From NCBI GenBank assembly GCA_900769175.1, contig CAAGFP010000178.1, forward strand, positions 1 through 7,861: DNA of 7,861 bases, written 5' to 3'. Every line of letters starts with the position of its first letter. The first letter of the stretch is position 1. Below the pieces are notes generated by a model. The model searched no databases, was not told the origin of the DNA, and was given only the letters and a program-made list of their open reading frames with translations. Of the stretch, positions 1 through 7,192 are shown piece after piece. Source of the DNA: Lachnospiraceae bacterium (GTDB lineage: Bacteria; Bacillota; Clostridia; Lachnospirales; Lachnospiraceae). A program made the position numbers and the translations under genes.

Positions 1-1316
1 CCTTTCATCATGCCCGGAAGTTGTTTCATCAATTTCTGGGACTGTTCAAACTGTTTCACAAAGCGGTTCACAACGGCTATATCGACGCCTGCTCCCTTTG
101 CAATACGATTTTTTCTTCTGGGATTTAAGAGTTTTGGATTCGCTCTTTCCTGCTTGGTCATCGAAAGAACAATTGCTTCCATATGAGCCAGTTCTTTTTC
201 GTCAATCGCATTTTCAAGTTCATCTTTCGAAATTCCCATTCCCGGCATCATTCCAAGAATAGAAGAAATTCCGCCGAGTTTTTTCATCTGCTTCATGCTT
301 TCCAGATAATCATTGAAATCAAACTTGCCCTTCTTCATTCGGGCAGCCATTTCTTTTTCCTTATCAGCATCTATTTCGATATTACTGTCTTTTACTTTAT
401 CGATTAAAGTCAGAATATCGCCCATACCAAGGATTCTGTTCGCCATTCTGTCCGGATAAAATGGTTCCAAATCGGACAGTTTCTCTCCCATACCAATGAA
501 TAAAATCGGTTTTCCGGTTACTGCCTTTACAGAAAGTGCTGCACCGCCTCTGGCATCACCATCCATCTTGGATAAAATAATTCCATCAAGACCAATCTGT
601 TCCTCAAACTGGGTCGCAACATTAACAGCATCCTGTCCGGTCATAGCATCCACAACAAGAATGGTTTGATGAACGGAAACCATTTCTTTTATTTTTTTAA
701 GTTCATCCATCATGGCTTCATCTACATGAAGACGACCTGCGGTATCCAGAATCACTACATTATGACCATTTTTTGCAGCATATTCAACTGATGCTTTCGC
801 AATATCAACAGGGGAAATCGTTTCGCCCATTGCGAACACTTCAACACCCTGTTTTTCTCCGTTTACCTGTAACTGCTTAATGGCAGCAGGACGGTATACA
901 TCACAGGCAACAAGCAAGGGCTTTTTCCCTTTTAACTTCATCTTCCCTGCAAGTTTAGCTGTGGTTGTTGTTTTACCTGCACCTTGAAGACCGCACATCA
1001 GAATCACGGTAATTGCTTTTCCAGGCTGGTATTTAATCTCGGTGATTTCATCTCCCATAAGGGAAATCATTTCTTCATTAACAATCTTAATCACCATCTG
1101 GGCCGGATTAAGACCGTTCATAACTTCTTCACCGATTGCACGTTCTTCAATCTTTTTTACGAACTGTTTCACAACCTTGAAATTTACATCCGCTTCAAGG
1201 AGAGCCATTTTGACTTCTTTTAAGGACTTCTTTACATCATCCTCAGTCAGACGTCCTTTACTCTTCAGTCCTTTGAATACTTTTTGAAGTTTATCCGTTA
1301 AGCTTTCAAATGCCAT
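1..1316 (-). CDS. ffh: Signal recognition particle protein Ffh (SRP54), C-terminal tip cut by window edge
   Basis: Ffh is the GTPase protein of the signal recognition particle. It binds SRP RNA and hydrophobic signal sequences emerging from the ribosome, and docks with FtsY at the membrane. About 438 codons are visible. The N domain (about 1-100) leads into the G domain, with P-loop GLQGAGKT at 109-116, DVYRPAA at 139-145, DTAGRL at 191-196 and SKMD at 249-252. The methionine-rich M domain begins near 300 and carries the RNA-binding stretch RRKNRIAKGAG at 400-410. The reading frame is open from the ATG at 1314-1316 to base 3, and the last visible residues are LPGMMK. Ffh proteins are usually about 445-450 residues, so only around ten residues and the stop should be missing. 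The start is supported by GGAG at 1324-1327, 7 nt upstream. The gene lies 20 bp after ylxM and is probably co-transcribed with it from the promoter near 1792-1820. Identification is secure. Confidence 0.97.
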   Translation of the reverse strand, partial: MAFESLTDKLQKVFKGLKSKGRLTEDDVKKSLKEVKMALLEADVNFKVVKQFVKKIEERAIGEEVMNGLNPAQMVIKIVNEEMISLMGDEITEIKYQPGKAITVILMCGLQGAGKTTTTAKLAGKMKLKGKKPLLVACDVYRPAAIKQLQVNGEKQGVEVFAMGETISPVDIAKASVEYAAKNGHNVVILDTAGRLHVDEAMMDELKKIKEMVSVHQTILVVDAMTGQDAVNVATQFEEQIGLDGIILSKMDGDARGGAALSVKAVTGKPILFIGMGEKLSDLEPFYPDRMANRILGMGDILTLIDKVKDSNIEIDADKEKEMAARMKKGKFDFNDYLESMKQMKKLGGISSILGMMPGMGISKDELENAIDEKELAHMEAIVLSMTKQERANPKLLNPRRKNRIAKGAGVDIAVVNRFVKQFEQSQKLMKQLPGMMK

Positions 1317-1336
1317 TTCATGTCTCCGTTCCAAAA

Positions 1337-1696
1337 CTACTGTAATTCGTCTCGAAAATGTTCATTCAGATTACTGATTTCTTTGAGTTTTCCAATTTGT
1401 TCACAGGTATCGCAAAGCGCTTGTGCTTCTGATATCTTCCTGTTCATTTCTTCCGAAATTTCCTTCAATCGGAAAAATCGTTCCATCATCTTTAACTTCG
1501 ATTCATATTCAAAAAGAATTCGATCACACCGTTTGATAATATCATGTGCAGCCTGGCGGGAAATATCATATTCCTGTGCAAGTTCAGTCAAAGATAAATC
1601 ATTTAAAACAGCATCTTCATATATGCTTCTTTGGTGAGGAGTCAGTAATTCACCATAGAAATCATATAATAATCCTCTTTCAACAATTGGTTCCAT
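1337..1696 (-). CDS. ylxM: YlxM-type SRP-associated helix-turn-helix protein
   Basis: This small protein belongs to the YlxM/p13 family, which is encoded next to ffh across Firmicutes. In streptococci YlxM has been reported to bind the signal recognition particle and modulate GTP hydrolysis by Ffh and FtsY. The chosen product is 119 residues, close to the family's usual 105-120. It opens with the typical LYDFYGELLTPHQ stretch (10-22). A helix-turn-helix resembling sigma-factor region 4 (LSLTELAQEYDISRQAAHDIIKR, about 34-56) follows, and then a charged, probably coiled-coil C-terminal half. The frame stays open upstream to an ATG at 1748-1750, but that ATG has no Shine-Dalgarno site and would add 18 residues not expected in the family. 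The ATG at 1694-1696 has GGGAG at 1704-1708, 7 nt away, and is preferred. The HTH could suggest DNA binding, but gene context favours an SRP-related role. Confidence 0.92.
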   Translation of the reverse strand: MEPIVERGLLYDFYGELLTPHQRSIYEDAVLNDLSLTELAQEYDISRQAAHDIIKRCDRILFEYESKLKMMERFFRLKEISEEMNRKISEAQALCDTCEQIGKLKEISNLNEHFRDELQ

Positions 1697-1791
1697 CCTT
1701 ATGCTCCCATTGCGATAAGCAATCACCGGTTGCAACAAAAGCAGCCGCATGGCATCAAATAAAATATGCCTTTGCAGTATGCAACAGTTAT
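1697..1791 (-). promoter_or_regulatory. Probable 5' leader of ylxM-ffh mRNA with small inverted repeats
   Basis: If the promoter at 1792-1820 is correct, transcription would begin near 1785 and leave a leader of about 90 nt before the ylxM ATG. Two short inverted repeats are visible: TTGCA/TGCAA (1772-1776 and 1780-1784) and GGCAT/ATGCC (1751-1755 and 1766-1770). The ylxM Shine-Dalgarno GGGAG is at 1704-1708. I recognise no riboswitch, T-box or SRP RNA signature here. The small stems may be chance in AT-rich DNA. Confidence 0.35.
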
Positions 1792-1820
1792 AATATATAC
1801 AAAACCAAAACAGGTGTCAA
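1792..1820 (-). promoter_or_regulatory. Sigma-A-type promoter for ylxM-ffh
   Basis: On the minus strand there is a perfect TTGACA -35 box (bases 1820 to 1815) and, after a 17-bp spacer, TATATT as -10 (1797 to 1792), a 5 of 6 match to TATAAT. The spacing is optimal for housekeeping sigma factors of Gram-positive bacteria. The -35 box lies inside one arm of the terminator hairpin behind ftsY. The promoter would let ylxM-ffh be transcribed independently of the plsX-to-ftsY operon. This rests on sequence match and position only, since AT-rich DNA produces many weak -10 look-alikes; the exact -35 with exact spacing is what makes it convincing. Confidence 0.6.
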
Positions 1821-1848
1821 GTATTTTTTCTTGACACCTGTTTTTTTT
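1807..1848. terminator. Strong hairpin terminator behind ftsY, possibly bidirectional
   Basis: A perfect inverted repeat has arms CAGGTGTCAAG (1811-1821) and CTTGACACCTG (1830-1840), separated by an 8-nt AT loop. A/T pairs extend the stem to 15 bp (1807-1821 with 1830-1844). On the minus strand, the direction of the genes, the hairpin starts about 40 nt after the ftsY stop and is followed by TTTTGGTTTT, a usable but interrupted U tract. On the plus strand it is followed by eight uninterrupted T. It probably ends the plsX-ftsY transcript and also stops antisense transcription entering ftsY from the left. Confidence 0.85.
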
Positions 1849-1884
1849 ATAGCTGAGTATCTCGAAACGTCTTTATGCTTCCTT

Positions 1885-2814
1885 TCACTCAACATCAAAT
1901 AATGCACGGACAAAACTATGTGAATCAAATTTCTGTAAATCATCAATCGATTCACCTACACCGATGTATTTCACGGGAATTCCGAGTTCGGACTGGATTG
2001 CGACTGCAATACCACCCTTAGCGGTTCCATCCATTTTCGTAAGAATAATACCGGTTAAATTTGTAACGGTCGCGAATTCTCTTGCCTGCATTAAAGCATT
2101 CTGGCCGGTTGTTGCGTCCAGAACAATTAAATTTTCACGATGCACGCCGGGAAGCTCTCGGTCAATAATGCGGTCCATTTTACGCAGTTCTTCCATTAAA
2201 TTCTTTTTGCTGTGAAGTCTGCCTGCCGTATCACACAATAACACATCTACATTTCTTGCTTTCATCGCATTTACAGCATCAAAAACAACACTGGCAGGGT
2301 CACTGCCCTCGTGTGCGGATATCATTTCAACGCCGGCACGATTGGACCACTCTGCAAGCTGCTCCGTTGCAGCAGCACGAAAGGTATCGGCAGCAGCCAG
2401 CATCGTTCTTCTTCCCTGACTTTTTAATTTTAACGCAAGTTTGCCTATGGTTGTGGTTTTTCCAACACCATTGACCCCGATTACCATAACAACCGATTTC
2501 TTGTTTTCAAATTCATAGGCATTATCAGCCAGATTCATTTGTTCTTCAATACTTTCAATCAACAGACTTCTGCAGCTTTCGGTATCCTTGATTCCCTGCT
2601 TTTTAACATTCTTTTTCAATCGTTCAATGATTTCTTCCGTAACACCGACTCCGATATCTCCCATAATCAGAACTTCTTCAAGTTCTTCATAAAAATCTTC
2701 ATCTATATGGGAAAACCTTTTAAAAACCCCATCCATTCCGTTTACGATGTTATCACGGGTCTTTGTTAAGCCTTCTTTTAAGCGGGCAAAAAATCCTTTC
2801 TTTTCTTCTGACAT
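1885..2814 (-). CDS. ftsY: Signal recognition particle receptor FtsY
   Basis: FtsY is the membrane-associated receptor GTPase that pairs with Ffh to deliver ribosome-nascent chain complexes to the SecYEG translocon. The product has 309 residues. It starts with a short amphipathic segment (GFFARLKEGLTKTR, 7-20) rather than the long acidic A domain of the Escherichia coli protein, as is usual in Gram-positives. The helical N domain runs to about 100. The G domain shows P-loop GVNGVGKT at 113-120, DTFRAAA at 143-149, DTAGRL at 195-200, TKMDG at 259-263 and GVGE at 285-288. The ATG start is supported by AGGAG at 2821-2825, 6 nt upstream. The gene follows smc by 21 bp with no terminator, so the two are co-transcribed. 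The hairpin at 1807-1848 separates it from ylxM-ffh. All expected GTPase motifs are intact and the identification is secure. Confidence 0.98.
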   Translation of the reverse strand: MSEEKKGFFARLKEGLTKTRDNIVNGMDGVFKRFSHIDEDFYEELEEVLIMGDIGVGVTEEIIERLKKNVKKQGIKDTESCRSLLIESIEEQMNLADNAYEFENKKSVVMVIGVNGVGKTTTIGKLALKLKSQGRRTMLAAADTFRAAATEQLAEWSNRAGVEMISAHEGSDPASVVFDAVNAMKARNVDVLLCDTAGRLHSKKNLMEELRKMDRIIDRELPGVHRENLIVLDATTGQNALMQAREFATVTNLTGIILTKMDGTAKGGIAVAIQSELGIPVKYIGVGESIDDLQKFDSHSFVRALFDVE

Positions 2815-2835
2815 TTTTAACTCCTCATGCTTTGA

Positions 2836-5800
2836 TTAATTATCAAGATCTTTATCCACCAAATCGACGCTAACCAAGGCAGAAACGCCTTTTTCCTGCA
2901 TGGTAATACCATACAGCTGATTCGCCTGGTCCATGGTTCCTCGTCTGTGAGTAATTACAATAAACTGAGTTGATTTCGTCATTTTATGTAAGTATTTCGC
3001 GAAACGGTCAACATTACTTTCATCAAGCGCAGCCTCAATTTCGTCAAGCAGACAGAACGGCGAAGGTTTTAAATTCTGAATTGCAAATAAAAGCGAAATT
3101 GCTGTCAGCGCCTTCTCACCACCGGAGAGCTGCATCATATTCTGAAGTTTCTTTCCGGGAGGCTGTGCATTGATTTTAATTCCCGCTTCGAGAATATCTT
3201 CATCCTCCATTAATTCCAGTGTTGCTTTTCCGCCACCAAACAGTTCTTTAAATACATTGTCAAACTCTTCCGTGATTCTTGCAAACTGCTGTTCAAACTG
3301 TGTACGCATCGCATCATCCAATTCTTCAACCAATTTAACCAGCTGCTTTTCTGCTTCGATTAAATCATCATGCTGTGCTTTCAGGAAAGTGTGACGTTCC
3401 GATACCTGTTTGTAATCCTCAATGGCATTTACGTTTACATCGCCAAGTTTTTTAATGGAGTCCTTCACCTGTGCAAGTTCCTTTTTCATGGCAGATAAAT
3501 CTGTCAATTCGGGATTCTCATATTCTTTAGCATCATGAAGCGTAATTTCATACTCCTGCCACATATAGTTACTATAGGAGGCCATGGACTCTTCACATTT
3601 TTCTTTCTGCGTCTTCAGGCGGAACAATTCTTTATCCAAACCGGAAATCCGGTTATTGATTTGTTCCTGCTCCCCAAAGAATTCTTTTTGTTTCACGGAA
3701 AGTTCTTCCTTTTGACGGATAGCGGCATCCAGTTTTTCTTTGGTTTCGGAATGAACCTTTGTACCGGCTTCAATCGTCTGTCGGATTTCTTCTATGTTTC
3801 TGGTTTTCTCTTCAATCTCATTTTGATGATTCAAACGGTTTTCATTGATTTCTTTTAACTCATCCATAAGGCGAAGTAACTCTTCATCCGTACGGTTGAG
3901 TTTTTCCTGTTCGAATCCTTGTCTTTGCAATAATTTCTGAACCTCGGTATCAAGTTCGGAAACATTACCAAGGATCTCGCTTTCTTCGTTTCTTAAAGTC
4001 TTTAAATCTTCCTGTTTTAATACTACTTTATCGGTTTCTTCCTTTTCAAGTTTCTCAGACTCAAGGAGTTTATCCTTAATCTTTTCTTTTTCATCCTTGA
4101 TAGAAAGAATCATAATTTCCAATTCTTTCTCTTCCGTCTTCAATGAATCGAAGTTTTTCTTTACATCACCGATTTTTTCTTTCGCCTGCATTACATTTAA
4201 TCGAGCAGTATTCTGTTCAATAAAAGCTTTCTGCAATGCCTCCTTATTGTCAGCAATATTTTGACGAACTTCGTTTCGTTTCTGTTTCACACGGTCAATT
4301 TCAAGATTGGTTTCCTCAATCTGTTTCTTAATTTCTTCAACCTTCCGTGTCAGTTCATCCATCTCACGACGTCTTCCCAATAGGTTCGAATTATTTCGGA
4401 AAGCACCACCACTGATTGCACCACCCGGTACCAGAAGTTCTCCTTCAAGTGTTACCATACGGATTCCGTAATCGAATTTACGGGCAATCTTTAATGCATG
4501 GTCAACATCGTCAACCACCACAATTCTTCCAAGCATGGCTTTCGCAACATTCCGATATAACTCATCCGTTTTCACCAGTTCATCTGCCATACCGAGAACT
4601 CCGGTTTCTTTCAAAGCTTCCGGGTTCTTAAATTCCTGAGGATTTGTGATGCTGTCAAGCGGTAAGAAGGTTGCTCTTCCGCCTTTTTCCTGCTTTAACA
4701 GATGAATCATCTGCTTTGCAGTTGCTTCGTCTTTGGTGACAATATTTTGAATATTTCCTCCAAGAGCGGTTTCAATTGCTACCTCGTATTTCTTATCAAC
4801 CTTGATGATATCGGCAACAACACCAATGATCCCGGGATTTTTCCCTTTTTGTTCCATGACCTTTTTAATACTTCCGCCATATCCTTCATAGCGTTCGGTC
4901 AGGTTGGTAATCGCATCCAGTTTGGATTTCTCCTGATGAAATAAATTCTGTTTTTCACGAAGCGTTTCATCCAATTGAATCAGTTCATTTTTCAAAGAAA
5001 GAACCAGCGCATCGTAATCTGACTGCTTTTGATTCAATTCCGTTATCTTTAAACTGGCATCTTCAAATGCTTTTTCGAGACCTTCAATTACACCGTTTTG
5101 TTCTTCTTCTACTGTTTTAGCGCGAAGTAAATCTGCATTCAACTGTGAAAGGCGGATATTTTTTTGCTCTAACATGGTATCAAGACGCCCTACTTCGGAT
5201 TTAATGGTAGAACGCTCGTTTAAAAGCGCTATTACACGGTTTTTGCTCTCTTCAATATAATTATTAATTTCTTCAATTTGTGTCTGGCACGCCAGTAAAA
5301 CAGCGCGTGTTTTTTCACGCTCTGCTTCTTTTTTGCCCATTTCTTCATCGATTACGGATTTATTGGATAAAATAGTGTCCTTTTCAGCCTCTACGGCTTG
5401 TTTTCTTTCATTGATTCCAATGATACGGTTGTCTAAATGATTATAATTTTCTTTGGCGGAACGAATCTTTTCCTGTAACAGTTTAATTTCGCCTTCCAGT
5501 TTTTCCTGTAAAACATCTGTACTGGCCAAAGAATTCCGGCTTTCTTCAATTTCTTTCTCAAGCTCAGAAATTGCTTCGATTACACTTTCATATTCGCGTT
5601 TCAAAGCTTCACTTTGTTTATTTGCCTCATCAAGATCATGTTGTGTGATTTCGGTATTTGAAGATAAAGAATCCAATAGTTCAATGGATTTCTTACTTTC
5701 CTTGAGGAAAATATTAACATCCAGTTCCTTTTGTTCTTCTTTTTTCTTTAAATAGATTTTTGCTTTCTCAGACTGCTTCTCTAAAGGTCCGATTTGCTTA

Positions 5801-6396
5801 TCGAGTTCATGCAGAATATCCGAAACGCGAACCAGATTATTGCGCTCATTCTCAAGTTTCCGGACAGCTTCCAGCTTTCTGCGCTTATATTTGACAATTC
5901 CTGCTGCTTCGTCAAATAATTCTCTGCGGTCTTCAGGCTTACTTGATAAAATTTTATCAATCTGACCCTGACCGATAATGGAATAGCCTTCTTTTCCGAT
6001 ACCGGTGTCATAAAATAATTCATTTACATCTTTTAATCGGCAGACTGAACCATTAATCAGGTATTCACTTTCACCGGAACGATAAATTCTTCTTGCAACC
6101 GTCACCTCTTCGTAATCAATTGCCAGCTGGTGGTCCGAATTGTCAAGCGTAATTGCCACATAAGCACTTCCGACCGGTTTACGAAGCTGTGTTCCGGAAA
6201 AAATAACATCCTGCATGGAAGCACCACGAAGCTGTTTGATTCGCTGTTCGCCAAGCACCCAGCGGACCGCGTCAGCAACATTACTTTTACCGCTTCCGTT
6301 CGGACCGACAATACCTGTGATTCCATTATTAAATTCAAATACAATTTTGTTGGCAAAGGATTTAAAACCCTGTACCTCAATACTTTTTAAATACAT
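2836..6396 (-). CDS. smc: Chromosome segregation protein SMC (condensin ATPase)
   Basis: SMC is the core ATPase of the bacterial condensin. It works as a homodimer with ScpA and ScpB to extrude DNA loops and organise newly replicated chromosomes. The protein has 1186 residues, the standard length. The N-terminal head has Walker A GPNGSGKS at 31-38, an R-loop region near 101-120 and the Q-loop IIGQGQID near 140-147. Long Glu/Lys-rich coiled coils (about 170-500 and 675-1030) flank a hinge at about 503-670, which contains YEGYGG at 503-508 and GGAISGGAF at 658-666. The C-terminal head has signature LSGGEKAL at 1090-1097 and Walker B CLLDEIEAALDE at about 1115-1126, with catalytic E1119. The ATG overlaps the end of rnc by 10 bp. 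Its Shine-Dalgarno GAGGG (6403-6407, 6 nt upstream) lies inside rnc, so translation is probably coupled to it. The scpA and scpB genes are not in the window. Confidence 0.98.
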   Translation of the reverse strand: MYLKSIEVQGFKSFANKIVFEFNNGITGIVGPNGSGKSNVADAVRWVLGEQRIKQLRGASMQDVIFSGTQLRKPVGSAYVAITLDNSDHQLAIDYEEVTVARRIYRSGESEYLINGSVCRLKDVNELFYDTGIGKEGYSIIGQGQIDKILSSKPEDRRELFDEAAGIVKYKRRKLEAVRKLENERNNLVRVSDILHELDKQIGPLEKQSEKAKIYLKKKEEQKELDVNIFLKESKKSIELLDSLSSNTEITQHDLDEANKQSEALKREYESVIEAISELEKEIEESRNSLASTDVLQEKLEGEIKLLQEKIRSAKENYNHLDNRIIGINERKQAVEAEKDTILSNKSVIDEEMGKKEAEREKTRAVLLACQTQIEEINNYIEESKNRVIALLNERSTIKSEVGRLDTMLEQKNIRLSQLNADLLRAKTVEEEQNGVIEGLEKAFEDASLKITELNQKQSDYDALVLSLKNELIQLDETLREKQNLFHQEKSKLDAITNLTERYEGYGGSIKKVMEQKGKNPGIIGVVADIIKVDKKYEVAIETALGGNIQNIVTKDEATAKQMIHLLKQEKGGRATFLPLDSITNPQEFKNPEALKETGVLGMADELVKTDELYRNVAKAMLGRIVVVDDVDHALKIARKFDYGIRMVTLEGELLVPGGAISGGAFRNNSNLLGRRREMDELTRKVEEIKKQIEETNLEIDRVKQKRNEVRQNIADNKEALQKAFIEQNTARLNVMQAKEKIGDVKKNFDSLKTEEKELEIMILSIKDEKEKIKDKLLESEKLEKEETDKVVLKQEDLKTLRNEESEILGNVSELDTEVQKLLQRQGFEQEKLNRTDEELLRLMDELKEINENRLNHQNEIEEKTRNIEEIRQTIEAGTKVHSETKEKLDAAIRQKEELSVKQKEFFGEQEQINNRISGLDKELFRLKTQKEKCEESMASYSNYMWQEYEITLHDAKEYENPELTDLSAMKKELAQVKDSIKKLGDVNVNAIEDYKQVSERHTFLKAQHDDLIEAEKQLVKLVEELDDAMRTQFEQQFARITEEFDNVFKELFGGGKATLELMEDEDILEAGIKINAQPPGKKLQNMMQLSGGEKALTAISLLFAIQNLKPSPFCLLDEIEAALDESNVDRFAKYLHKMTKSTQFIVITHRRGTMDQANQLYGITMQEKGVSALVSVDLVDKDLDN

Positions 6397-7106
6397 TCTT
6401 TTCCCTCATCCGAGTTATTGTTTAGTTTCTTTAATGCAAGATAAGCAGCTTTTTGTTCGGCTCGCTTTTTGTTGAATTCTTTCCCGATACTAACGCATTC
6501 TCCGTTGATATAAAGACCGACTTCGAATTCCTTATGATGTTCCGGTCCGTTCTCGGAAAGCAGTTCATAATGCATTTCTGAATTTTTCATAGCCTGAATC
6601 TTTTCCTGTATCAGGCTCTTGCTGTCAATAAAAAGCTGACGTTCATCCAAATCTTCAAATACATAATGGAGAATATGTTCCCTTGCTTTCTCAAAACCAC
6701 CATCCAGATAAATAGCACCGATTATCGCTTCAAATACATCTGATAAAATAGAATCCCTCTCTCTTCCGCCGCAGTTTTCTTCTCCTTTCCCGAGAAGAAT
6801 ATATTCGCCAATATGTAAATCTCTCGCACAAATAGCCAAAGAAGGCTCGCAAACCATGCTTGCACGAAGTTTTGACATTTCTCCTTCTTTCATGTTCGGA
6901 TGGTTGTGAAATATATATTCACTGGATACTAATTCCAATACGGCATCTCCTAGATATTCCAGACGCTGATAATTATCCCATTTATTTATTTTTTGTTCAT
7001 TCATATAAGAACTATGCGTCAGCGCAGAGCGAATCAGAGCTTTATTCTGAAAAGTATATCCGATTGCCGATTCAAGTTCTTCAATATTCGAATCAATTGT
7101 TTTCAT
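6387..7106 (-). CDS. rnc: Ribonuclease III
   Basis: RNase III is an Mg-dependent endonuclease that cuts double-stranded RNA, notably in rRNA precursor processing and mRNA turnover. From the ATG at 7104-7106 it has 239 residues, a normal length. The N-terminal nuclease domain has the signature QRLEYLGDAVLE at 47-58, E74 in KEGEMSKLRA and D123/E126 in SDVFEAIIG. The metal ligands matching E. coli E41, D45, D114 and E117 are therefore E50, D54, D123 and E126. The position of E. coli E38 is Q47. A double-stranded RNA-binding domain spans about 161-228, ending in KKRAEQKAAYLALKKL. The frame extends upstream to a GTG at 7149-7151 (254 residues), but that codon has no Shine-Dalgarno and sits in a hairpin arm. 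The ATG at 7106 fits the family N-terminus, although its AAAGGA (7121-7126) is 14 nt away, so the start is not certain. The 3' end overlaps smc by 10 bp. Confidence 0.95.
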   Translation of the reverse strand: MKTIDSNIEELESAIGYTFQNKALIRSALTHSSYMNEQKINKWDNYQRLEYLGDAVLELVSSEYIFHNHPNMKEGEMSKLRASMVCEPSLAICARDLHIGEYILLGKGEENCGGRERDSILSDVFEAIIGAIYLDGGFEKAREHILHYVFEDLDERQLFIDSKSLIQEKIQAMKNSEMHYELLSENGPEHHKEFEVGLYINGECVSIGKEFNKKRAEQKAAYLALKKLNNNSDEGKECI

Positions 7107-7145
7107 TCTATCTTTTAGAATCCTTTCATAAGAATTCAATAAAGC

Positions 7146-7178
7146 GGACACTTTACCCGAAAGAAAAGTGTCCTTTTT
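7146..7178. promoter_or_regulatory. Hairpin between acpP and rnc, terminator-like on the plus strand
   Basis: GGACACTTT (7146-7154) and AAAGTGTCC (7165-7173) form a perfect 9-bp inverted repeat around a 10-nt loop, starting 19 bases after the acpP stop in the direction of the genes. On the plus strand it is followed by five T (7174-7178), like a weak intrinsic terminator. On the minus strand it is followed by GCTTTATTG, too poor in T for good termination, so the operon should read through. In the mRNA it lies in the rnc leader and could affect stability, processing or attenuation. That role is inference. Confidence 0.6.
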
Positions 7179-7192
7179 ATCTACAAAGTATT

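Noticed and set aside
1115..1316. A possible frameshift or break in ffh
   Set aside because: The frame was followed from the start codon through the P-loop, DTAGRL, SKMD and RNA-binding motifs to base 3, all in the same register, so the gene is intact apart from the window edge.
1697..1750. N-terminal extension of YlxM from the ATG at 1748-1750
   Set aside because: No Shine-Dalgarno precedes it and the added residues are not part of the family. The ATG at 1694-1696 has a good GGGAG site.
1697..1791. A possible SRP RNA or riboswitch in the ylxM leader
   Set aside because: The conserved SRP RNA tetraloop region (GGAA loop with flanking asymmetric bulges) and any known riboswitch core are absent. 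Only two 5-bp inverted repeats are seen.
1831..1859. A plus-strand promoter using the TTGACA of the other hairpin arm (1831-1836)
   Set aside because: No -10-like hexamer occurs at 15-19 bp spacing on the plus strand; the 17-bp position reads TGAGTA.
1546..1902. 118-codon plus-strand frame spanning ylxM and the ftsY-ylxM gap
   Set aside because: It crosses the terminator hairpin, overlaps ylxM on the opposite strand and resembles no family.
3535..3858. 107-codon plus-strand open frame rich in Phe and Leu inside smc, which could look like a membrane protein
   Set aside because: Antisense of Lys/Glu-rich coiled-coil codons (AAA, GAA) gives TTT and TTC, so the apparent hydrophobic segments are a by-product of the SMC coiled coil.
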